Positions 41,358-49,402 of a stretch of DNA of 64,000 bases are shown here, piece after piece. The position numbers and the translations under genes are program-made. Position 1 is the first letter of the stretch; the number at the start of each line of letters is the position of its first letter. The DNA comes from Akkermansia muciniphila (GTDB lineage: Bacteria > Verrucomicrobiota > Verrucomicrobiia > Opitutales > UBA953): positions 62,001 to 126,000 of the forward strand of contig CALQLO010000002.1 of assembly GCA_943331445.1 (NCBI GenBank). The letters are read 5' to 3'. The notes below the pieces were generated by a model, which was given only the letters and a program-made list of their open reading frames with translations, was not told where the DNA came from and did no database searches.

Positions 41358-42347
41358 TCACGGCTTACGCAAAGTGACTTCACCGGATGAGACCATCGTC
41401 CGCCGGCCGCCGCCCGTGCGAAGAATCAAAGACCCCTCCGCATCAATACCATCCACCACCCCGGCGACAGGTTCGCCACGCAAGGTGACCCGGACGGATT
41501 TACCCGCCAAAACATCATGGGCTAGCCAAAGTTTATTGAAGGATCGAGACCAGGTGCCTTCTTCGAATTGCTCCCAAGCCTGGAATAAAGCGGCGATCAC
41601 CCCGGCCGCAGCGGCATTGACGTCCAGCGCTTCGCCTAAGGCATATTCGAGTGATCCCGCCGTGGTCCGGATTTCCGCCGGAAAATCTTTCGGGGTCCCG
41701 GTAAGGTTAAGGCCCAAACCGAAGACAAGCTCCCGGACGGAATCGGCATCGAGGCGGGCCTCCGTGAGCATACCGGCGACTTTGCGCCCATCGGCTGACT
41801 GCAAATCATTCGGCCACTTGAGGCCAAGCTTAAGCCCGTGCACCTGCTCGATATGCGCACATAAGGCCAAGCCCATCCAGAGCGTAAAAGGCTTGAGCCG
41901 ATCCGGGGGGATAAAGGGGCGAAACGCTAACGATAAATAAAGATTACCCGCCTGCGTGCTGTGCCACTTCCGGCCAAGCCGGCCGCGGCCCGATCGCTGT
42001 CCGCGCGCCAGGACGCCGAAGGGCGCTTCTTGGCCGACGGCCAACCGGCGCTCGGCCTCGGAGTTCGTGCTGTCGACTTCATCCAGAAAATCCACGGCTG
42101 GTGGCACCTTGAGGCGGCGCAGATGCGCATCAACCAAGGCGGCGTTTAATTCGCGCGGCACCGACTTCAATTGGTAGCCCTTGCGAGTCGATGCCTTGAA
42201 AGAAAAGCCCGCGGCCCGCAGGCGTTCCAGGCGACTCCAAATCGCGACGCGGGAGACGCCGAGCTCTTTCGCCAGACGATCGCCACTGACGGGCTCCCCT
42301 TCGGCCTCCAAGAAGGCGAGCAAGATACTACTGTCGAGGGCGGGCAT
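41358..42347 (-). CDS. birA: Biotin--protein ligase and biotin repressor
   Basis: Bifunctional enzyme of 329 residues that attaches biotin to carboxylases and may repress biotin genes. The N-terminal winged helix-turn-helix (VSGDRLAKELGVSRVAIWSRLERLRAAGFSF in two blocks) is present, so it is a class II BirA. The catalytic domain has DEVDSTNSEAERR, GQRSGRGRLGRKWHS (biotinyl-AMP loop) and LKWPNDLQ. The C-terminal SH3-like domain ends in TLRKP. It starts 3 nt after nadC. Confidence 0.93.
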   Translation of the reverse strand: MPALDSSILLAFLEAEGEPVSGDRLAKELGVSRVAIWSRLERLRAAGFSFKASTRKGYQLKSVPRELNAALVDAHLRRLKVPPAVDFLDEVDSTNSEAERRLAVGQEAPFGVLARGQRSGRGRLGRKWHSTQAGNLYLSLAFRPFIPPDRLKPFTLWMGLALCAHIEQVHGLKLGLKWPNDLQSADGRKVAGMLTEARLDADSVRELVFGLGLNLTGTPKDFPAEIRTTAGSLEYALGEALDVNAAAAGVIAALFQAWEQFEEGTWSRSFNKLWLAHDVLAGKSVRVTLRGEPVAGVVDGIDAEGSLILRTGGGRRTMVSSGEVTLRKP

Positions 42348-42350
42348 GAT

Positions 42351-43277
42351 TTAGCTCCAATCCATTCCGAGGTCGCACCACGGAGCCGAGTGGGTGATGC
42401 CGCCGCACGAGACAAAATCGGGAGAGAGCGTGCCGATCGCCGGCAGGGTCTCCAAGCTTACGCCGCCGCTCACCTCAGACCATGCCTTGCCGCGGAGCAT
42501 GGGGATAGCCTCGCGTAAATCCGCGATGGTAAAGTTGTCGAGCAAGACGATATCAGCCCCCGCGGTGACCACGGGTTTGATTTGGTCGAGACGATCGACT
42601 TCAACTTCCACAATCAAGTCGGGGCGACTCGCGCGGGCGCGTTCGACAAAAGCCGTCAGCCGCTTGGCGGCCCCGGCCGAGCCGGCGGCCAGGTGATTAT
42701 CCTTCACCATGATGCGGTCAAAGAGCCCGAGGCGGTGATTATAGCCGCCGCCTTGGCCGACCGCATATTTCTCCAGCATCCGGAAGCCCGGCGTGGTCTT
42801 CCGCGTATCGAGTAGCTTGGTCGGCGAAGAACCGAGCGCGAGGACGTGCTCCCGCGTACGCGTAGCGACGCCACAAAGGCGCTGGAGGAAGTTGAGCAGA
42901 ATCCGTTCGGCGGAAAGTAAATCGGCGGCGGGGCCTTCGACTTCGGCCACCGCGGTATCGGCTGGGACGAATTGCCCATCATAGGCGAGCGGCTTCGCAT
43001 GACAGCGGTGGCCGTAGGCCGCGAAGACGATTTCCAGGAGTCCGAGGCCGGCAATCACCGCGGGACGGCGGGTGACAATGCGCGCGCGTGCCCGGACCGT
43101 GCCACCCAGCAAATCGGCCGAGGGATCGCCAGGTCGCAAGGGCCGACGCACCAAGCCGGCGCCGGCTAAATCTTCCGCGCGGGCGAGTTCGATAAACGCC
43201 CGCAACCAGGCCGCGTCCAACTCCTCCCAGCGAAGGCGACGCACAAGGCGTTCAGTCTGGCCGGGATCACGGGGCAT
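42351..43277 (-). CDS. nadC: Nicotinate-nucleotide pyrophosphorylase
   Basis: Quinolinate phosphoribosyltransferase of the NAD pathway, 308 residues. DTRKTTPGFRMLEKYAVGQGG is the substrate loop, IMVKDNHLA the phosphate site, VEVEVDRLDQ and DIVLLDNFTI the later strands. Near the end SGGVSLETLPAIG is normal, as is the last strand. ATG 43277 gives the standard N-terminus; the upstream open frame to 43313 has no support. NadA and NadB are not in the window. It ends 3 nt before birA. Confidence 0.92.
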   Translation of the reverse strand: MPRDPGQTERLVRRLRWEELDAAWLRAFIELARAEDLAGAGLVRRPLRPGDPSADLLGGTVRARARIVTRRPAVIAGLGLLEIVFAAYGHRCHAKPLAYDGQFVPADTAVAEVEGPAADLLSAERILLNFLQRLCGVATRTREHVLALGSSPTKLLDTRKTTPGFRMLEKYAVGQGGGYNHRLGLFDRIMVKDNHLAAGSAGAAKRLTAFVERARASRPDLIVEVEVDRLDQIKPVVTAGADIVLLDNFTIADLREAIPMLRGKAWSEVSGGVSLETLPAIGTLSPDFVSCGGITHSAPWCDLGMDWS

Positions 43278-43318
43278 GGGCTGACAGTAGGGCGGGGCGA
43301 GGCCCGCGAGCAAGGGGC

Positions 43319-44464
43319 TTAAGGGAAGAATTTCTTGAACTTTGTCCGCCAGGATTCGGACACCGGTGCGGCCTCGTCGCCACAGGCATCGGCATAGGCC
43401 TTCAGCGCCTTCTTCTCGGTATCGTTCATCTTCTTCGGCACGTCGATATCGACCCGGACGAGCAAGTCTCCCTGCGCCCCGCCGCGGAGATGTGGCATGC
43501 CTTCGCCGCGGAGACGGAAAACCGTTCCACCCTGCGTGCCAGCCGGAATGCTTAAAACCGTCTTACCTTTAAGCTTTGGAACGGTGATCTTACCGCCCAG
43601 CGCCGCCACGGAGAATTTCACGGGGACGCTGCAGGCGAGGTCGTCATCATCGCGTTCGAAGAGCTCATGCTCCTGGACGCTGATGTAGACGTAGAGATCA
43701 CCCGCTTGGGCGCCCCGGCGGCCGGCGGAGCCATTATTAGAAGAACGGAGTTTGGTGCCGGTATCCACGCCAGGCGGGATGCGCACGGTCACATTGGACT
43801 CAGCGACGACCCGGCCTTCACCGGCACAGGGGCGGCATGGCTTATCAATGCGCTCGCCTTCGCCCCCGCAAGCAGGGCAGGTCTGCTTCATCGAAAAGAA
43901 CCCCTGCGAACGGACCACCTGCCCATGGCCATGACAAGTAGGGCAACGGGTTTTCTTGGCACCCGGCTCCGCACCAGAGCCGGAGCACTTGGTGCAGGCG
44001 ATGTGTTTGCGATAGGGAATCTTTCGTTCCACGCCTTCGGCCGCTTCTTCGAGGGTAATCTTTAAATCTACGCGCAGGTCTTCACCCGCGTTGTCATTGG
44101 CTGCACCGCCGCCGCCGCCGAACATGTCGGAAAAATTGCCTCCACCGCCGCCGCCGAACATCTGCTCAAAGATATCGCGCGGGTCGGCGCCACGGAAACC
44201 TCCGCCGGCCGCGCCACGGCCAGGACCTCCGCCCATACTCGGATCAAAGGCGGCTTCTCCATGTTGGTCGTAAAGCTTACGCTTCGCGTCATCGCCGAGC
44301 ACCTCATAGGCGCGCGAGACCTTCTTGAACTTCTCTTCGGCCTCCTTGTTGCCCGGATTCCGGTCGGGGTGGAACTCCATCGCCTTCTTGCGATAGGCCT
44401 TTTTGAGGTCGTCGGCCGACGCGGACTTCGCGACGCCGAGTAAGGTGTAATATTCGTCGGCCAT
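43319..44464 (-). CDS. dnaJ: Chaperone DnaJ
   Basis: Hsp40 co-chaperone of 381 residues. J domain with HPDRNPG, a Gly/Phe-rich linker with many GGGG stretches, and a zinc domain with four CxxCxGxG repeats: [24 protein letters not shown] and CRPCAGEG. Two C-terminal peptide-binding domains follow. It stimulates DnaK and works with GrpE, encoded 9 nt upstream. DnaK itself is not in the window. Confidence 0.95.
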   Translation of the reverse strand: MADEYYTLLGVAKSASADDLKKAYRKKAMEFHPDRNPGNKEAEEKFKKVSRAYEVLGDDAKRKLYDQHGEAAFDPSMGGGPGRGAAGGGFRGADPRDIFEQMFGGGGGGNFSDMFGGGGGAANDNAGEDLRVDLKITLEEAAEGVERKIPYRKHIACTKCSGSGAEPGAKKTRCPTCHGHGQVVRSQGFFSMKQTCPACGGEGERIDKPCRPCAGEGRVVAESNVTVRIPPGVDTGTKLRSSNNGSAGRRGAQAGDLYVYISVQEHELFERDDDDLACSVPVKFSVAALGGKITVPKLKGKTVLSIPAGTQGGTVFRLRGEGMPHLRGGAQGDLLVRVDIDVPKKMNDTEKKALKAYADACGDEAAPVSESWRTKFKKFFP

Positions 44465-44473
44465 CGGGAGAGA

Positions 44474-44980
44474 TTACTTGGCGAGGCCAGAGGAAACAAA
44501 GACGGCGGCCGGGCGAATAACGCGGTCATGCAGCAACCACCCGGAGCGGGCGACGCGGCATACGGAGCCCTCGGGGGCGCTGATGCTAAGCTCCTGGCCG
44601 ACTGCCTCGTGCCGAGAAGGGTCAAAGGGTTGCCCCAGCGGATTCACTTCAACCAGGCCCTGCGAGGAAAGAATGGAGCGCAATTGGCCGACCGCCATGC
44701 GGAAGCCTTCACCGACCGCGCGTCCATCGGTCTGCTTGGTGGCCGACTCCAATCCAAGGTTTAACGAATCCAAAGCTGGCAATAAGTCTTCGACGAGGCC
44801 GGCGGTGGCGAACTTGCGGAGATCTTCGCGCTCACGCTGATGGCGGCGCTGTTGATTCTGTTGGTCGGCATTGCTGCGCAGGACCGTATCCTTGAGCAGC
44901 GCGACTTGGCCTTCCAGTTCGGCGATACGGGTGGCGGCATCGAGGGGGGCCTGTTCCGGAGATGAATTTGATTCGGTCAT
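44474..44980 (-). CDS. grpE: Nucleotide exchange factor GrpE
   Basis: GrpE, 168 residues, releases ADP from DnaK. The N-terminal coiled coil (RIAELEGQVALLKDTVLRSNAD) is followed by the family helix (REREDLRKFATAGLVEDLLPALDSL) and the C-terminal beta domain GQPFDPSRHEAVG. It sits between an AsmA-like gene and dnaJ, 9 nt before dnaJ. Confidence 0.94.
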   Translation of the reverse strand: MTESNSSPEQAPLDAATRIAELEGQVALLKDTVLRSNADQQNQQRRHQREREDLRKFATAGLVEDLLPALDSLNLGLESATKQTDGRAVGEGFRMAVGQLRSILSSQGLVEVNPLGQPFDPSRHEAVGQELSISAPEGSVCRVARSGWLLHDRVIRPAAVFVSSGLAK

Positions 44981-44985
44981 GAGAG

Positions 44986-45774
44986 TTATTTTTCGCCGAG
45001 CAGTTTCTCGGTCACGGATTTGCGGAGGCGTTCGCGGGCGAGGTCCATGAGCAACTCTGGTTGTTGCTCCACGGCCGTCTGCAGGGCGAGCTTACCCATC
45101 GGCTTGGAAACCTTGTCATCGAAATTACGGTCCGTGATGTCCCGGGCTTCAAAGACATAATTAAATGTGCGGTCGATGACGACGCGGCGTTGCGGGGTGC
45201 CGTCGCCCGCGATCACCGTGATCCGGTCCACGCGCACGCGGAGATGGCGAATATGGAACGATTGCCCGGCGGACGGGGCGGGGGGATGGGCGACCGGCGG
45301 AGCATCTGGGGCAGCCGGCCTATCGGCACCCTTCAGGCCGTTACCAATGTCCTTGGCGTTATTGTCCGATAGGAAGTTGGCCTTCCCGACGATGACCAGC
45401 CGATCGATTTCTAATTCAGCGTCGCGGATGGTCCGACTGCCGCCGTCGAGAAACGAGAGCGTGTCCACATCCAGCATGAGCCGTTTTACCCGGAGAAATT
45501 CAGTTTCCTGCCAGCGCGAAGGGTTGGTGATGACTAAGCCCTGAAAGTCGATGCGGCCGAGAAATAGGTTAGTGTCATTGGCCTCGACCGCGAGATGGGC
45601 GCCCGTCTTCGAAGCCAGGGTGGAGTCTAGTAATTTGGGGGCGAATCGCCCCATCGCCCAGACCCCCAACACCCCAACCACGATGACGAAGAGGGTGATG
45701 CCGCATAGCATCGTCAGAAGCTTGCGCAGCGCCCCACCCCAGCGGGGCGATGATGGTACGGGATTCAACGACAC
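44986..45774 (-). CDS. AsmA-like inner-membrane-anchored protein
   Basis: Protein of 262 residues with one N-terminal membrane helix (LLTMLCGITLFVIVVGVLGVW) and a periplasmic body. LGRIDFQGLVITNPSRW and LRVKRLMLDVDTLSFL, followed by DAELEIDRLVIVGKANFL, have the repeating beta pattern of AsmA/DUF748 proteins. It is shorter than AsmA, so it may be a truncated relative involved in envelope lipid handling. Pro/Ala linker about 150-170. It is the first gene of the minus-strand series and stops 5 nt before the grpE start. Confidence 0.7.
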   Translation of the reverse strand: MSLNPVPSSPRWGGALRKLLTMLCGITLFVIVVGVLGVWAMGRFAPKLLDSTLASKTGAHLAVEANDTNLFLGRIDFQGLVITNPSRWQETEFLRVKRLMLDVDTLSFLDGGSRTIRDAELEIDRLVIVGKANFLSDNNAKDIGNGLKGADRPAAPDAPPVAHPPAPSAGQSFHIRHLRVRVDRITVIAGDGTPQRRVVIDRTFNYVFEARDITDRNFDDKVSKPMGKLALQTAVEQQPELLMDLARERLRKSVTEKLLGEK

Positions 45775-45867
45775 GGTTTAATTTCGAGCAGTAGGCATGC
45801 CATCCATAAGGGTCAATGGCGGACGCGAAAACCCTCTAAAATAGGCGTTTTTCTGGGTCCACAGACA

Positions 45868-45903
45868 TAAAAAAGGCCCGCGGGGTGAGCCAGCGGGTCC
45901 TTC
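45868..45903 (-). terminator. Terminator of the lipoprotein gene
   Basis: On minus AAGGACCCGC (from 45902) pairs with GCGGGCCTT (to 45873) with one bulged base, and a T run follows (complement of the A tract 45869-45874). It lies about 26 nt after the stop of the lipoprotein gene at 45929. Confidence 0.75.
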
Positions 45904-45928
45904 TGTCACGGGGGGTGTCGCTCTCCCC

Positions 45929-46306
45929 TTACTGGGCGACTACGGCAACCGTGATGTCGTCACCCGTCTTGAACTCGGGAACGCCAGCCTGACCGGCGAC
46001 GATACCCACAATGGTCGTCTTCTCGTCGGACTTGATCACTTCGACCAACACGTTCTTGCCGGACTTGGTGAGCTGGAGGCGGGTCTTGGGCTCGGCTTTT
46101 TCAGCCCGAGAAATTTCCAGCAAGCCAAACTGGCTGTTCACGGCAACCACCGCGGTGCGGGCGGGATCGACGGCGGCTGGCGTGGCAGGGGCATCCTTCT
46201 GCCAAGAGAAGCGAGGGCCTGCGTCGGCGGTCGCGGAGGAATTGGAGGTCGTTTCGCATGCGACGAGAAATGCGGAAACGGAGAGAAGAAGCAGAGGGCG
46301 CTGCAT
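45929..46306 (-). CDS. Small lipoprotein of unknown function
   Basis: Protein of 125 residues with a lipoprotein signal: MQRPLLLLSVSAFLVAC, with Cys17 at the lipobox L-V-A-C. The mature part starts with a Ser/Thr/Ala-rich linker and contains a beta-rich domain (TAVVAVNSQFGLLEISRA, RLQLTKSGKNVLVEVI, KTTIVGIVAGQAG) like a small OB- or SH3-like fold. No family recognised. It is divergent from hisG and ended by a clear terminator. Confidence 0.75.
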   Translation of the reverse strand: MQRPLLLLSVSAFLVACETTSNSSATADAGPRFSWQKDAPATPAAVDPARTAVVAVNSQFGLLEISRAEKAEPKTRLQLTKSGKNVLVEVIKSDEKTTIVGIVAGQAGVPEFKTGDDITVAVVAQ

Positions 46307-46401
46307 AGGATTTGGGTAATAATAGGGTCTTTTCGCACCACACCCTAGTCAACCCCTTAATGCTTGCGGAGGGCCGTAGGGTGGGCTTCCTCAAGTGTCC
46401 C

Positions 46402-47286
46402 ATGAGTCAGGAAACCGCTAAACTGATGCTCGGATTGCCCAAGGGCAGCCTTGAGGAGGCAACCCTCCAACTGTTCGCCCGAGCCGGCTTCCCGGTGACC
46501 AAGAGCAGCCGTTCCTACCGCCCCTCTTTCGATGACCCCGCCCTCGACGGTCGCTTCATCCGCGCCCAAGAAGTCGCCCGCTATGTCGAGCATGGCTTCT
46601 TCGATTGCGGACTCACCGGCCAAGACTGGGTTCAGGAAAATAACGCCGACGTCGTCCAAGTCTGTGAGCTGATCTACAGCCGGGCCTCCGCTCAGAAATC
46701 CCGCTGGGTCCTCTGCGTGCCTGAAGCCTCCCCCGTCCAGACCGCCAAGGACTTGGCTGGAAAGCGCGTGGCCACCGAACTCGTCGAAACCACCCGTCGC
46801 TGGTTCAAAGCACAAGGCGTCGAATGCGAAGTCGAATTCTCCTGGGGTGCGACTGAGGTCAAGGTCCCTGAGCTCGCCGATGCGATCGTCGACATCACGG
46901 AAACCGGCTCTTCCATCAAGGCCAACAAACTCCGGATTGTCGCCCAGTTAATGGAGACCACCACGGTGCTCGTGGCGAACAAGGCTGCTTGGGCGAATCC
47001 CGCCAAGCGTGCCAAAATCGAGCAGATCGTCCTGATGCTCCAAGGCGCCCTCGCCGCCCAACACATGGTCGGGCTGAAATTCAATCTCCCGAAGGACGCG
47101 CTCGAAAAAGTCGCCGCCGCCCTTCCCTCCCTGCGTAATCCGACCGTCTCGCCCCTCAGCAATCCTGCTTGGATTGCCGTGGAGACGATCATCGATGCCC
47201 GCCAGGCCCGCGAGTTTATCCCGACACTCAAGGCTTCCGGCGCCGAAGGCATCGTGGAGTATCCGATCAACAAACTCGTCTACTGA
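46402..47286 (+). CDS. hisG: ATP phosphoribosyltransferase, long form
   Basis: First step of histidine biosynthesis, 294 residues. LMLGLPKGSLEEATLQLFARAG is the N-terminus, DCGLTGQDWV and DLAGKRVATELVETTRR are the substrate loops, and DAIVDITETGSSIKANKL is the PRPP site. The last 80 residues are the regulatory HisG_C domain (LPSLRNPTVSPL ... IEYPINKLVY-like ending), so this is the long, histidine-feedback-inhibited form that needs no HisZ. The frame is open from 46312, but ATG 46402 matches the family start. It is followed 11 nt later by the agmatine pathway genes, not by other his genes. Confidence 0.94.
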   Translation: MSQETAKLMLGLPKGSLEEATLQLFARAGFPVTKSSRSYRPSFDDPALDGRFIRAQEVARYVEHGFFDCGLTGQDWVQENNADVVQVCELIYSRASAQKSRWVLCVPEASPVQTAKDLAGKRVATELVETTRRWFKAQGVECEVEFSWGATEVKVPELADAIVDITETGSSIKANKLRIVAQLMETTTVLVANKAAWANPAKRAKIEQIVLMLQGALAAQHMVGLKFNLPKDALEKVAAALPSLRNPTVSPLSNPAWIAVETIIDARQAREFIPTLKASGAEGIVEYPINKLVY

Positions 47287-47297
47287 CGACCCGACCC

Positions 47298-48167
47298 ATG
47301 GCTGACTCTGTCCGCGTCGGTCTCATCCAGCTCACCGCCGAGGACACTCCGGCGGCCAATGTCCGCAAGACAATCCCGCGCATCGAAGAGGCCGCGGCGA
47401 AGGGCGCCCAAATCATCGGCCTGCAGGAGATGTTCACGACGAAGTATTTCTGCATCAATCAGGACCCGAAGAGCTTCGACCTCGCGGAGCCCGTCGAGAC
47501 GGGTCCGTCAGTCACCGAACTCGCCAAGGTCGCGCGGCGGCTCGGTATCGTCATTATCGCGCCGCTCTTCGAAGCGCGCGGCAGTGAAGTCTACCACAAC
47601 ACTGCGGCCGTCATCGACGCCGATGGCACCGTGCTCGGCAAGTACCGCAAGATGCACATCCCGCAGGACCCAGGGTTTGAGGAGAAATTCTATTTCACGC
47701 CAGGCGACCTCGGCTTCCGCACCTGGAAGACGGCCCACGGCGATATTGGCGTCTTGATTTGCTGGGACCAGTGGTACCCTGAAGCCGCGCGCCTCACCGC
47801 GCTCGGTGGCGCTCAAATCCTCTTCTACCCAACAGCGATCGGCTGGCTGCCCGAAGAAAAGGCCGCACTCGGCCAAGCTCAACACAACGCTTGGGAAACC
47901 GTCCAGCGTGGTCACGGCGTCGCCAATGGTTGCTATGTCGCCGCAACCAATCGCGTCGGCACCGAGGGCCGGACCCAATTCTGGGGCCAGAGTTTCGTCT
48001 CCGACCCCTACGGTGAAATTGTCGCCCGGGCCTCCATCGACAAAGAGGAAGTGCTTCTCGCCGATTGCGACTTGGTGAAGCAGCGCGAGTTCCGCCGAAT
48101 CTGGCCGTTTTTCCGTGACCGCCGCATCGATGCGTACACGGACCTGACTCGCCGCTTGCGCGACTGA
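47298..48167 (+). CDS. aguB: N-carbamoylputrescine amidase
   Basis: Converts N-carbamoylputrescine to putrescine, ammonia and carbon dioxide; 289 residues. The nitrilase triad is visible: Glu in IIGLQEMF, Lys in GKYRKMHIPQDPGF, Cys in VLICWDQWYPEAAR. QGQ-type variation is limited. FRRIWPFFRDRRIDAY at the end matches this subfamily rather than general nitrilases. It is followed 8 nt later by agmatine deiminase, which supplies its substrate. Confidence 0.93.
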   Translation: MADSVRVGLIQLTAEDTPAANVRKTIPRIEEAAAKGAQIIGLQEMFTTKYFCINQDPKSFDLAEPVETGPSVTELAKVARRLGIVIIAPLFEARGSEVYHNTAAVIDADGTVLGKYRKMHIPQDPGFEEKFYFTPGDLGFRTWKTAHGDIGVLICWDQWYPEAARLTALGGAQILFYPTAIGWLPEEKAALGQAQHNAWETVQRGHGVANGCYVAATNRVGTEGRTQFWGQSFVSDPYGEIVARASIDKEEVLLADCDLVKQREFRRIWPFFRDRRIDAYTDLTRRLRD

Positions 48168-48175
48168 CCTTTCGC

Positions 48176-49201
48176 ATGTCCACGCCACGCTCCCTCGGTT
48201 TCCGCATGCCTGCGGAATGGGAAACCCAGTCTGCGACTTGGCTTTCCTGGCCGTCTAACCCGACGCTCTGGCCGGGGCATTACGATTTGGTGCCCGCCAA
48301 GTTCGCCGAGTTCGCCGCCGCGATTTCAAAATTCCAGCCGGTGAAAATCAATGCCGCGGGTAAGCTACGCAGCGAGGCCGAACGCGAACTGAAAGAAGCC
48401 AAGGCGGATCTCTCCGTAATCGAACTCACGGACATCGCCACCGACGATGTGTGGTGCCGCGATCACGGCCCTATCTTCATCAAGAACGATCAGTCCAAAG
48501 AGCTCGCCCTCACCGACTGGGAATTCCACGGCTGGGGTGGCAAATTCGAAGCCTCCCTCGATAATCAAGTCCCGGGGAAAATCGCCCAGCGTCTCGGGCT
48601 GAAAAAATTCAGCTACCCCTTCGAGCTCGAAGGCGGTGGCATCGAAGTCTCTGGCGACGGCCTACTCCTCACCACCGAGGCCGTGCAGAATAACCCTAAC
48701 CGGGCCGAAGGCCGTGATGACGCCGCGTTCCACGCGGCAATCCGCGATGGCCTAGCGATCGACGAACTCCTCTGGATTGGCCAAGGGCTCGCCAACGACG
48801 ACACCGACGGCCATATCGACAACCTCGCCCGCTTCATCGCGCCGCGCACGATTCTCGCCGTGAGCGAAGCCGACAAGGCCTCGCCCAACTACGCGCCGAT
48901 GCAGGAGAACCTCAAGCGCCTGCGCGAGATGCGCCCACGCGGCCAGCGTCTCGACATCCTCGAACTCCCTTTACCCAAGCCCATCCACCTCGCCGGCCGC
49001 GACCTGCCGCCGAGCCACGCGAACTTCCTCATCGTGAACGGCGGCGTCCTCGTGCCGCTCTACGGCCAGGATTCCGATAAAGTCGCCATGGGTATCGTTG
49101 GCGACTGCTTCCCCGGTCGCAAGATCGTGGGCATCAACTGCCGCTTGTTGCTCATCGAAGGCGGCGCATTGCATTGCCTAAGCCAGCAGCAGCCTGCTTA
49201 A
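48176..49201 (+). CDS. aguA: Agmatine deiminase
   Basis: Hydrolyses agmatine to N-carbamoylputrescine, 341 residues, guanidine-modifying fold. DVWCRDHGPIFI and ELEGGGIEVSGDG are substrate blocks, NDDTDGHIDN carries the catalytic Asp/His, and the nucleophile Cys lies near the C-terminus in GGALHCLSQQQP. Together with aguB it makes putrescine without ornithine decarboxylase. The gene ends 23 nt before an inverted GGTAG repeat. Confidence 0.94.
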   Translation: MSTPRSLGFRMPAEWETQSATWLSWPSNPTLWPGHYDLVPAKFAEFAAAISKFQPVKINAAGKLRSEAERELKEAKADLSVIELTDIATDDVWCRDHGPIFIKNDQSKELALTDWEFHGWGGKFEASLDNQVPGKIAQRLGLKKFSYPFELEGGGIEVSGDGLLLTTEAVQNNPNRAEGRDDAAFHAAIRDGLAIDELLWIGQGLANDDTDGHIDNLARFIAPRTILAVSEADKASPNYAPMQENLKRLREMRPRGQRLDILELPLPKPIHLAGRDLPPSHANFLIVNGGVLVPLYGQDSDKVAMGIVGDCFPGRKIVGINCRLLLIEGGALHCLSQQQPA

Positions 49202-49223
49202 GGTGGAATAATTGATGCTGAGC

Positions 49224-49249
49224 GGACGCGACGCCGTCGCGCCCCTACC
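49224..49249 (-). repeat. GGTAG hairpin repeat
   Basis: On minus: GGTAG, GGGCGCGAC, loop GGC, GTCGCGTCC; one mismatch. It starts 3 nt after the stop of the tiny Feo-associated gene, in that gene's orientation. Confidence 0.78.
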
Positions 49250-49252
49250 CGC

Positions 49253-49402
49253 TCACTTCTTCGGCTTTAGTTTCGTCGCGCACCCGCAATCCCCAGCGCA
49301 CCCGCCTTCTTTGCGACGCCGAGCAGCGGCCAGCCATCGGCGGACTAACCAGCCCGCGGCCACGCCGACTACGGCTCCAACAATGACTGCTTCGAGGTTC
49401 AT
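49253..49402 (-). CDS. FeoB-associated Cys-rich membrane protein
   Basis: Tiny protein of 49 residues. One membrane helix (LEAVIVGAVVGVAAGWLV) is followed by a basic stretch (RRWLAAARRRKEG) and a Cys cluster (GCAGDCGCA), which is the pattern of the FeoB-associated Cys-rich family. It starts at 49402 by a 4-nt ATGA overlap with the end of feoB. It probably assists iron handling next to FeoB; the three Cys could bind iron. The open frame upstream of 49402 is antisense-like feoB shadow and is not used. Confidence 0.8.
   Translation of the reverse strand: MNLEAVIVGAVVGVAAGWLVRRWLAAARRRKEGGCAGDCGCATKLKPKK

Noticed and set aside
43286-43310. GTAGGGCGGGGCGAGGCCCG near the nadC start as another GGTAG repeat
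   Set aside because: The head lacks the first G and the arms do not fit the 9-3-9 frame.
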